64,000 nt of DNA, taken from Flammeovirga kamogawensis. Its GTDB lineage: Bacteria; Bacteroidota; Bacteroidia; Cytophagales; Flammeovirgaceae. Where the stretch lies: assembly GCF_018736065.1 (NCBI RefSeq), contig NZ_CP076129.1:248001-312000 (forward strand), in the 5' to 3' direction. Below are positions 28,983 to 37,000 of the stretch, piece after piece. A model generated the notes under the pieces. It worked only from the letters and a program-made list of their open reading frames with translations. It was not told the origin of the DNA and did no database searches. A program made the position numbers and the translations under genes. Position 1 is the first letter of the stretch. Every line of letters begins with the position of its first letter.

Positions 28983-29012
28983 AAAGGCCTAGGATATTTC
29001 TAGGCCTTTTTT
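28983..29012. terminator. Compact bidirectional terminator containing the AraC stop codon
   Basis: AAAGGCCTAG (28983-28992) pairs perfectly with CTAGGCCTTT (29000-29009) and a T-run follows. The stop codon of the minus-strand AraC gene (29000-29002) lies inside the right arm. Confidence 0.85.
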
Positions 29013-29959
29013 ACGTCTGAAGGAGAATAGCCAAAATGCTTTTTATACGTCCTACTCATATGTGATAAATGTGTATAACCTAACACATCACTTATATCTA
29101 CCAAAGTTCTATCTGTATTTCGTATCAGTCTATCCACCTCTTCTATTCTATGCTTATTAAAAAATTGAAGAATTGGCATTCCATATACTTTTTTAAATGT
29201 TCTATGTAGTTTTGATAAACTCATCCCAACGTTTTCACTTAAAATTTTAAGATTAGGCTGGATAGTATAATCTTCTAATAATTGATCTTTAAGCATAACC
29301 ATTTGTTTTATATCAGAAGGATGGATATTAAAAGCAATGTGTTTTTGATTGTTTGTTTCTAAAACACGCTTAAACATGGTCAATATCTCAATTGCTTTAC
29401 CTAAAAAAATCCCTCTTCGAATATCTTTTTGATGCATCACATTAAAGATATCATTTACTAAAACATTTATTTCAGGCAATAAAGAACTGTAATAAAACCA
29501 CGGCATTTTATTTTCCATTAACTGCGTAATAACCGTGTTACTATTATCTGCCAATAGATGAAATTTATCTTTTGGGAAACGAATAAAAACCCATTTTAAG
29601 GCTGAGTTTTCTTCTGATGTAATAGAGAATTCTTGGTTGCCATTATAGATATAAATACATTCTCTACTGTTATGTTTTGTGGCATTATCACCTTCAAATT
29701 TACCTGTAAAGCCTATTCGAATACCTATAAAATCTGCGTCTTGTCCATTTCTATTATTATAAACAAATGCTCTTTTTAATTTTAAAGAAGTAACACCAAT
29801 ATTTATGTCTTCAAGAAAATTATAGCATACAGAATTGATAAAACCAAAATCATCTGAATCGATCAATAACTCTTCACCATCCCAATTTCCCCCATAAGTC
29901 TGTTGTAATTGAGAGAAAAATTCAAATACATTTTTCTCATCACCTTCTAGTATATCCAT
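29000..29959 (-). CDS. AraC-family transcriptional regulator, paralogue of the one at 1660
   Basis: I favour the ATG at 29957-29959 (319 residues); an upstream ATG at 29992 would add 11 residues with no recognisable domain. The C-terminal AraC domain has HTH one at ILSENVGMSLSKLHRTFKKVYG and HTH two at LVDISDVLGYTHLSHMSRTY, closing KKHFGYSPSDVKKA. The N-terminal region is about 210 residues of non-membrane sensor. It shares its layout with the protein at 1660-2607, including an IHPSD segment before a long helix pair. It is convergent with the plus-strand arylsulfatase and upstream of four minus-strand sulfatases, so it is a candidate activator of this region. The inducer is unknown. Confidence 0.9.
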   Translation of the reverse strand: MDILEGDEKNVFEFFSQLQQTYGGNWDGEELLIDSDDFGFINSVCYNFLEDINIGVTSLKLKRAFVYNNRNGQDADFIGIRIGFTGKFEGDNATKHNSRECIYIYNGNQEFSITSEENSALKWVFIRFPKDKFHLLADNSNTVITQLMENKMPWFYYSSLLPEINVLVNDIFNVMHQKDIRRGIFLGKAIEILTMFKRVLETNNQKHIAFNIHPSDIKQMVMLKDQLLEDYTIQPNLKILSENVGMSLSKLHRTFKKVYGMPILQFFNKHRIEEVDRLIRNTDRTLVDISDVLGYTHLSHMSRTYKKHFGYSPSDVKKA

Positions 29960-29992
29960 AAAATAAAGATGATAAAAAAATAGATCGGTCAA

Positions 29993-30379
29993 AAGTCTAA
30001 TTCAACCTTTTTTGTAATAGTGTAAATGTATTATTCTAACTGTATAATCACATTTATAAACCAATATTCTTTATTCAGCTAAAAAATAAACGCTGTATAT
30101 AAATTGAATTTAAAGGTTTAAAACAGCTATTTTCATTTATTTAAACTGAAAAAAGAGATGAAAAGTAAACTATTTTAAGAGATGTACTGTTATAAAATTA
30201 GAATACGAGACAAGATATTACATTGTAAGAAATTTAAAATCTTGCAAGAATAGATCAACTAAAATGCTCAATTCTATTGATTTGTATGTGAAACATGACC
30301 AAGTAAATCATATTAATCAATTCCATGCGACCACCACCATATCAACTGAGAGAACCACCATTCTTTATTATTAAATGAT
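29993..30379. other. Intergenic region between AraC gene and small lipoprotein gene
   Basis: About 390 AT-rich bases between divergent genes. Promoters for both are expected here, but I see no clear TAnnTTTG box. A 36-codon frame at 30264-30374 has low-complexity Thr-rich sequence and is probably chance. Confidence 0.4.
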
Positions 30380-30568
30380 ATGATTATGAGAGCTGCATTA
30401 TTTTGTATTTCCCTTCTTATTGGTTTAGTTTCTTGTACAGAGACACCTTCAATTTTACCAAAAGATCCAAATCAAATTCAATTGATTAAAGACACTGTTG
30501 AGGAGTCACCGACTAGTTTAGATACAACTACGGTTATACCAACCAATCAATTGATAATTCACCCCTAA
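30380..30568 (+). CDS. Small predicted lipoprotein
   Basis: Only 62 residues, but it has a complete lipoprotein signal: MIMRAALFCISLLIGLVSC with lipobox LVSC at Cys19. The mature part is about 43 residues, rich in Thr, Pro and Asp (PKDPNQIQLIKDTVEESP), and looks disordered. The start could be the ATG at 30380 or 30386. It is encoded alone on the plus strand between two minus-strand genes. No function can be assigned. The intact signal and lipobox argue that it is a real gene rather than noise. Confidence 0.55.
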   Translation: MIMRAALFCISLLIGLVSCTETPSILPKDPNQIQLIKDTVEESPTSLDTTTVIPTNQLIIHP

Positions 30569-30577
30569 ATTTACAAA

Positions 30578-30609
30578 TAAAAAAAGCTGCAGATTTATAA
30601 CCCGCAGCT
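30578..30609 (-). terminator. Terminator of the minus-strand sulfatase gene at 30632
   Basis: AGCTGC / GCAGCT stem with a loop of about 13 bases. On the minus strand the hairpin ends in a run of seven T, 25-50 bases after the sulfatase stop. The stem is short, so strength is moderate. Confidence 0.65.
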
Positions 30610-30631
30610 ATTCATTACATTTATCAAGAAC

Positions 30632-32227
30632 CTAATTTACAATATCATTAAATTTCACTTTAATAATGGTCTCCATTTGTGCTTTCAAATCCGCTTTTAC
30701 TTCAGCATATTTTTTATCTGATGCAACATTTTTCCATTCATAAGGGTCTGTAAAATGATTGTATAATTCTTCTTTACCATCGGTGTAATGTATATACCTC
30801 CACTTTTCTGTTCTGTATGAATAATTTTGCTCGTTCACTTTAAAGTTTTTAGATACTGCTCCCCAAACTCCTTTTACGCTTAAAGCTCCTTCAGGTCCTT
30901 CCCATTTTTTTGTTTTAGGATTTTCTATGAAAGGTATAACACTATATCCTCCTAATTCTGCACCACCTTCTGCTTTTAAATTAGAGGCCTCAATACCTGC
31001 AAAGTCTAACACTGTTGGGTAAAGATCTACCAAACTTACAGGGTGCGTTACCACTTGATTTTTCTTTGCTTTTGGATCTCTTATAACATAAGGAATTCTT
31101 GTTGCCTCTTCGTACACTGTATTTTTAAAAAGTAGCTCTTTTTCGCCCATTTGCCAACCATGGTCTGAAGTGAAAATTACAACTGTATTGTCTGCAAGTC
31201 CAGAAGCTTCTAAACCTTCTAGTACAGTTCCAATCTGAGCATCAACAAAAGCTACACAGGCTAAATATGCTTGTAAAAATGTTTTTAATGCTAATTCTCT
31301 ATCACCATTATACGATGATAATAAATCTCTATAATATCTAGAACCTTTACCTTTTGTACCGAATATTTCTTGATAGTAAATATCATCCGTATCATCTGCA
31401 GTCCACTTATCTAACTCGATTTTATCTAAAGGAAACATGTCAAAATATTTATCTGGAGCATGTAAAGGAGTATGAGGTCTTACAAATCCGATCCCCATAA
31501 AAAATGGTTTTTCAGTTTTAGTATTTGCAAATTCTTTAAATTTATTGACTGCCCATTCAGCATGCTTTTCATCATATAATAAATCTCTATCACTGTCAGA
31601 GTTGTATTTAACAGGTTTCATGTTCCACCCTTCAACTAAACCAGGAACACCTCTCTCCCCATTATGATTGGGCATTTCCGAAATTCTACCATACGATCCA
31701 TCAATTGGTCCAATTTTATTAAAGGGAGCAGGAACCGAAGGATGTGCAGCTAATTTGTCGCCATTATAATAAAATGGTCCATAATTATGTTTAATATCAA
31801 GCCCCCATTCGTTCCATACTTCTTTTTCGTTAGCATGCATTAATTTACCTGAAGCCAATGTATAATAACCATTTTCCTTTAAGACTTGTACAAATGTTTT
31901 ATTATGTTTTAATACTTTCTGTTTTAAATGTGGTGTCCAACCAAAATCTGAAGATGCTGAAGGATAAACCCCAGTAAATAAACTATTTCTAGAAGGCTGG
32001 CAAACAGGAATGTTAGATTGAGCATTAAGAAAACGTGTACCTGATTTTGCTAATTTATCAATGTTAGGTGTTTTAGCTTGTGGATGTCCTCCAAATACTC
32101 CTTGATAATCATTAAGATCATCACACATTATAAAAAGTATATTTGGTTTGTCTTTCTTTTTTTGTGCATAGTTATCATGAACAAAAAGAAAGGAACAAAA
32201 AAGGATAGTAATAAGTAATCTATTCAT
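30632..32227 (-). CDS. Secreted sulfatase, S1_7-like (iduronate-2-sulfatase type)
   Basis: I choose the ATG at 32225-32227 because it gives a clean signal peptide (MNRLLITILFCSFLFVHDNYAQ). The frame extends to 32281 but adds only 18 non-signal residues. The 531-residue protein has metal ligands at Asp36/Asp37 (IMCDDLNDYQG) and the active-site motif CQPSRNSLFTG with Cys76, to be converted to formylglycine. Later signatures are GIGFVRPHTPLHAP, FTSDHGWQMGEKELLFK and EATRIPYVIRDP, the hallmarks of the iduronate-2-sulfatase-like group. Members act as exo-sulfatases on glycosaminoglycans and on marine galactans. It is followed by its own terminator. Its neighbour upstream on the same strand is another sulfatase. 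Confidence 0.92.
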   Translation of the reverse strand: MNRLLITILFCSFLFVHDNYAQKKKDKPNILFIMCDDLNDYQGVFGGHPQAKTPNIDKLAKSGTRFLNAQSNIPVCQPSRNSLFTGVYPSASSDFGWTPHLKQKVLKHNKTFVQVLKENGYYTLASGKLMHANEKEVWNEWGLDIKHNYGPFYYNGDKLAAHPSVPAPFNKIGPIDGSYGRISEMPNHNGERGVPGLVEGWNMKPVKYNSDSDRDLLYDEKHAEWAVNKFKEFANTKTEKPFFMGIGFVRPHTPLHAPDKYFDMFPLDKIELDKWTADDTDDIYYQEIFGTKGKGSRYYRDLLSSYNGDRELALKTFLQAYLACVAFVDAQIGTVLEGLEASGLADNTVVIFTSDHGWQMGEKELLFKNTVYEEATRIPYVIRDPKAKKNQVVTHPVSLVDLYPTVLDFAGIEASNLKAEGGAELGGYSVIPFIENPKTKKWEGPEGALSVKGVWGAVSKNFKVNEQNYSYRTEKWRYIHYTDGKEELYNHFTDPYEWKNVASDKKYAEVKADLKAQMETIIKVKFNDIVN

Positions 32228-32285
32228 GTCAGTGAAATCAAAAAATATAGAATTGCTATTTAATAAATGCAATCTACCCATTTAA

Positions 32286-32300
32286 ATAAAGTGATATAAG
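32286..32300 (-). repeat. 15-bp element CTTATATCACTTTAT upstream of sulfatase
   Basis: Read on the minus strand, this 15-mer is identical to 2702-2716 in front of the beta-helix gene. It lies about 60 bases ahead of the sulfatase start. It may be a shared promoter or operator element. See findings. Confidence 0.35.
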
Positions 32301-32383
32301 CACTCAGTATTTCAACACTAGTACAAAATTGATCAATTAAATTTGGATTAGTAAAAATAAGCTTTGCATAGCTAATTATATTA

Positions 32384-33919
32384 CTACTGTTGTGGAATTA
32401 TTAATCTTAATGGAGTGCCATTTTTTTCTGGATATAAAGCTTCCATTTGTGTTAACTCAATTTCTAATTTCACCATCATTTCATTCAACTTTACTGGATT
32501 ATCAGTAGCTAAATTTGTTGTCTCATAAGGATCGTTACTAATATTATACAATTCATATTTTGGTCCTTTTTTAATTTGATAATGGTAAATTATTTTCCAA
32601 TCGTTATCAATAAAACTCGTAAAGTAACTAGACCTATGCTTGTGTGGAAAGTGATTTATAAACTCATTTGTTCTTTTCTTATTCTCTTTCCCGTTAAACT
32701 GAGTTTTTAAAGAAAAACCATCTGTAATATATTGTTCAGGTATTTCTGTTGCTGATAGTTCGCACACCGTTGAAAATATATCTATTACAGTTCCAATTTG
32801 ATTTTGAGTGGCATTTATTCCAACAGGTATTTTTCTTTGATTTTTATTTTTCTGACTTGGAGTTACCCACGATGTAATAAAAGGAACGCGCATTCCCCCA
32901 TCCCAATGTTTACCTTTTTTCCCTTTAAAGGGTGTAGAACTTCCGTAATTATCAACTAGTTTAATAGGTGCATCAGAACCATTATCTCCCATAAAAAGTA
33001 TAATTGTGTTTTCGCCTAAACCTAATTGTTTTACGTGTTCAATAATGTCACCAAGCGATTTATCCATCCCTTCTACTAATGAGGCATAAGCTTGCGTTCT
33101 TTCATTCATCCCAGCATCTTTATAGTTATCTATAAATCTAGGATCTGGATTAAATGGAGCATGTAATGCATAATGAGCCATGTATAAAAAGAACGGTTTG
33201 TGCTCATCTTTGGCTTTTGATATTGCAGCATTTGCTTCTAATGTTAGTGCCTCAGTTAAGAAAATCTCATTATTATGGTATTTTTCTAAACCTGGAACTG
33301 CTCTCGCTTTATTACCTGCAATATGACCAAATCCGTCTTTACCGTAATAACTACCAGGTTGTCCAATTGAACTCCCAGCAATATTTACATCAAATCCTAA
33401 ATTCATAGGTTCTTCACCTTCGCTACCGTAAGGTCCAAAGTGAGCTTTGCCTACATGTATAGTTCTATAACCATTGGCTTGAAGAATTTTTGGTAATGTG
33501 ACGTTTTCTTTTGTTAAGCCATTCCAATTCCAGTCTTTAGGACCAAAAGGTGTTTTGTTATTTTCTTCTGATTTAATCCAATTGGTTACTTTATGTCTAG
33601 CAGAATTTTGACCTGTCATTAAAGAAGTTCTTGTTGGTGAGCAAACACTATGTGCATAAAAGTTAGTGAATTTTGTGCCTTGCATTGCCAACTTTTCCAT
33701 GTTTGGTGTTCTATAAAACTGATTTAATGGATGCACAATAGATTTCCCATTTCCATCAATAGCAAAAGGTAATGATGTATCCATTAATCCCATATCATCT
33801 ACTAAAAAAATGATAATATTAGGTGGCGTTGTTTTATTTGTTTTTACTGGCGGAGTAGCATTAGTATTTGTAAATACCAGAAAAAAAATGATTAGGAAAT
33901 TTATTGGTTTTGTAAACAT
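32384..33919 (-). CDS. Secreted sulfatase, S1_16-like
   Basis: The 511-residue protein has a signal peptide ending around NTNA-TP. Metal ligands are Asp41/Asp42 (IIFLVDDMGLMD). The active-site motif is CSPTRTSLMTGQN with Cys93, and it is followed by SARHKVTNWIK. That QNxARHxVTNW stretch points to the S1_16 subfamily in my recollection. GKAHFGP, FMGDNGSDAPI and GKHWDGGMRVPF complete the substrate and metal site. The protein should be exported and mature to a formylglycine enzyme. It lies between the 531-residue sulfatase and the giant sulfatase, all on the minus strand, but gaps over 100 bases and separate hairpins suggest individual transcripts. Sulfate position and glycan are not determined. 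Confidence 0.92.
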   Translation of the reverse strand: MFTKPINFLIIFFLVFTNTNATPPVKTNKTTPPNIIIFLVDDMGLMDTSLPFAIDGNGKSIVHPLNQFYRTPNMEKLAMQGTKFTNFYAHSVCSPTRTSLMTGQNSARHKVTNWIKSEENNKTPFGPKDWNWNGLTKENVTLPKILQANGYRTIHVGKAHFGPYGSEGEEPMNLGFDVNIAGSSIGQPGSYYGKDGFGHIAGNKARAVPGLEKYHNNEIFLTEALTLEANAAISKAKDEHKPFFLYMAHYALHAPFNPDPRFIDNYKDAGMNERTQAYASLVEGMDKSLGDIIEHVKQLGLGENTIILFMGDNGSDAPIKLVDNYGSSTPFKGKKGKHWDGGMRVPFITSWVTPSQKNKNQRKIPVGINATQNQIGTVIDIFSTVCELSATEIPEQYITDGFSLKTQFNGKENKKRTNEFINHFPHKHRSSYFTSFIDNDWKIIYHYQIKKGPKYELYNISNDPYETTNLATDNPVKLNEMMVKLEIELTQMEALYPEKNGTPLRLIIPQQ

Positions 33920-34002
33920 GTTTATTTCATTCAGTTCAAAAAATCTTTACATTAAAAATAACATACCATTCATTTTATATCAAATACACTGTAAATGTGT
34001 GT

Positions 34003-34041
34003 AAAAAAAAGGATGAATATTGCTCATAATATTCATCCTTT
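34003..34041 (-). terminator. Terminator of the giant sulfatase gene
   Basis: AAAGGATGAATAT (34008-34020) pairs perfectly with ATATTCATCCTTT (34029-34041) across an 8-base loop. On the minus strand it ends in a T-run, 12 bases after the stop codon at 34053. Confidence 0.92.
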
Positions 34042-34052
34042 AGTTACTTCAT

Positions 34053-37000
34053 TTATTTTTTCTGAAACCTTATAGATTCCTCATTGTTTATTCTCATTAT
34101 GTAAACACCCGCTGGTAAACTCGAAACATCTACTCTACCAGTAGAAATTGTAGAATATTCAAACTGCCCCAGAACATTATATATCGCAACTGATGTAGAT
34201 GAATTTACACCTTTAATATAAATTGTATGTTCTGCAGGAACAGGATACAATACATATTTACGTTCCCATTCATTTTCAATTGCTAAAGGATCGTTTGTTT
34301 CGGTAACAGTGAAAGTTATGCTAGCAGAAGCAGGGTTATACTCATCATTACCTGCTTGTGTAACTGTAATTGTCACTTCACCTGCCTCACCTGATAAAGT
34401 AATTGTTTCATTATTTAACGTTGCAGGACCTTCTACTTCATAAGTTAAAGTTAAACCAGAAGTTGTTGTAGCAGAAACGTTAATTACTTGCACACCAACT
34501 TGATCACCTATAGATGAAATAGTAATTACTTGATCCATCTTTGTTGGGTCATCTACTGTTATTACATTAAAAGTAACCGTTTTTGACGCTGCTTCATACA
34601 TGGCATTTCCTGCTTGAGTAACCGTAACTTTTACTTCTCCTGTTTCACCAGTTAATGTAATTTTGTTTCCTTCAATCGTTGCTGGGCCTTCAATTGCATA
34701 AATTAAGGCAAGGCCAGAAGTTGTTGAGGCGTCAATAGTAAATGCTTCATCAGAAACTACCTTATCTTCTATAGTCGTAATTGATATTGTCTGTTCTAAC
34801 TTAGCAGAACTTACAGAAGTCTTAGCATATAAATGTATTCCTCCAACTTGAAAATTCCATCCAGAATTGTTTTCTTCATTTGTGTCAACTATTTCAATTT
34901 TGACAAATTTAGTATCAGTTGGAATAGCATTTTCTGGAATAATAGCAAATTCATGAGAGTGTCTCCATTCATCTATTTCACCACTTTCATACACAATATC
35001 ATTAGTATATAAAGATGCTTGTTTTGTTTCTATTTTAGTATAAGTATTATTATCTGCTGACACATATACATTTATTCCATGATCTACAAGTTCTATATCT
35101 AAGGCTGTATTAGCTATCTTTGAATGGTTTTCCCAAACATTAATTTTAAAATGTTCTAGGTCTTCTATTTCATAAATAATACTTCCTGCTTGGTTATCAT
35201 TTCTAAACATTCTATTCTTATCACCTCTGTAAGAAATACCATTATCATTCGTGAAATTCAAATTATTTGTTCTAGAATAAAATTTGTCTGTGGTAGTAAA
35301 TTCATCAGAAACTTCGGGTAAAAGTGGTCCGTTAGGTTTTAATTGACCTTCTTCTAATTCAAATATTGATTCATCAACTGAAATAGAAATATTATCAATT
35401 CCTAAGTAAGGGACTTCGTTATTATTTGTATAAAACCTTACTTTACCTAGGTTACCTTTATCAAAACCAACACCATTTCCTTCTAAAGAAATCTTAAGGT
35501 ATTTCATATCTTTTGGTAAAGAAGCACTAGAACTAAATGTTACTAAGTTATTTCCCCAAGTGTAGTTACCTATAAATTGTTTCGTTACTAAAGTATCCCA
35601 TACTACTTGATCTACTGAATATAGACAAACTATTTTCCCATTGTCTTCTAAATCTCTACCGTTTAAGGTATTCCAAAAATCGACAGAAAAACCATGTAAA
35701 TCATTTACCTCATAAGTAATATGTGCATACCCTTCTGCTTCTCTTTCAATTAAACTAGGATCGGTAGTTATAGAATTACCCCATTGTACCGTAGATGGGC
35801 CAAAATTATGACTATCAATAACGTTTGAGAAATCACTTAATTCATCTACACTTTCTAAGTTATTATATAAAATGTCGTTTAACTTTTTCTCCATAGCCTC
35901 TTTAACTTCAGCATAGGCAGGTTCGTCAATTACATTAAACCATTCATTTTTATCATAATTATGATCGTATAACTCATCATCTTGTTCGTAATTAGAGATA
36001 TATCTAAATCTTTTTGATTTTAGTGCGTAATTATGGAAATCTTTATATCTGAAATACCAATTACCTACACTCGTTAAAGCTACTTCATCTCCTTCCCAAG
36101 TACCATCTGATGGATTTGCTAAGAAAGGTTTCATACTATGACCATCTAAATCAGCACCTTTTTCATTTTTCTTATTATCTCCCGTCAAATAACAAAGGTC
36201 TTTTAAAGTGGGGTAAACATCTACTAGAGATACTGGCTGATGCGACTTTTGACCCGCTGTATTTTTATGAATTGGAGACTTAATAATTAAAGGAACTCTT
36301 GTAGCATGTTCCCACAAGTTATTTTTCCAAGCATAATCTTTTTCACCCATATTATAACCATGGTCAGAAAAAAGTACAATTACTGTATTATCTGCATATT
36401 GACTGTTCTCGACTGCATTTACAACTCTACCTACCATTTCATCTGCAAAAGCAATACTCGCTAAATATCCCTGTAAATAACGTCTTATCCCTTCTTGTCT
36501 ATCTGTATATTGATTTTCTAAGGCATTAAAAATAGATTGTCCTCTACCATCTTTATTTGAAGTATCGTCAAGATCGTTCCATATTGATGCAGGTATTTCA
36601 ATATCCTCTAATGGAAATTGTTCAAAATATTTATCAGGAACTGTAAATGGTGAGTGCGGACGAATAAGACCAACTGACATCATAAATGGGTTTTTGCTGT
36701 CTTTTTCATCTAACTGTTTGATTTGTTGTTCTATCCATTCAACACTTTTCTCATCAGGCATTTTTGAACGTTCTTCATCAGAAGTATATTCAAATTTCTC
36801 TTTTAATGTAGTTGAATACCAACCGTTAAAACCAGGTTGTACATCAGACACATAAGGTACGTTAGGAATATTTGATAGAGGTCCAAATGTTCCATCTAAA
36901 CTTCCTCCTTCTTTTCCCATTTCTAGCGTATTATCTGGATGTTGAACACCAGATTTACCATTAAAAGCAACAGGTCCATAGTCATGTGTATTTTCTAAGT

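Noticed and set aside
30264-30374. 36-codon plus-strand frame before the small lipoprotein
   Set aside because: Thr-rich low-complexity sequence with no start signal; likely chance.
32228-32281. N-terminal extension of the S1_7-like sulfatase
   Set aside because: The added 18 residues are not signal-like; the Met at 32227 starts a normal signal peptide.
34551-34800. Possible CRISPR or tandem DNA repeat in the giant sulfatase gene
   Set aside because: The similarity is between two diverged Ig-like protein repeats, not regular spaced DNA repeats.
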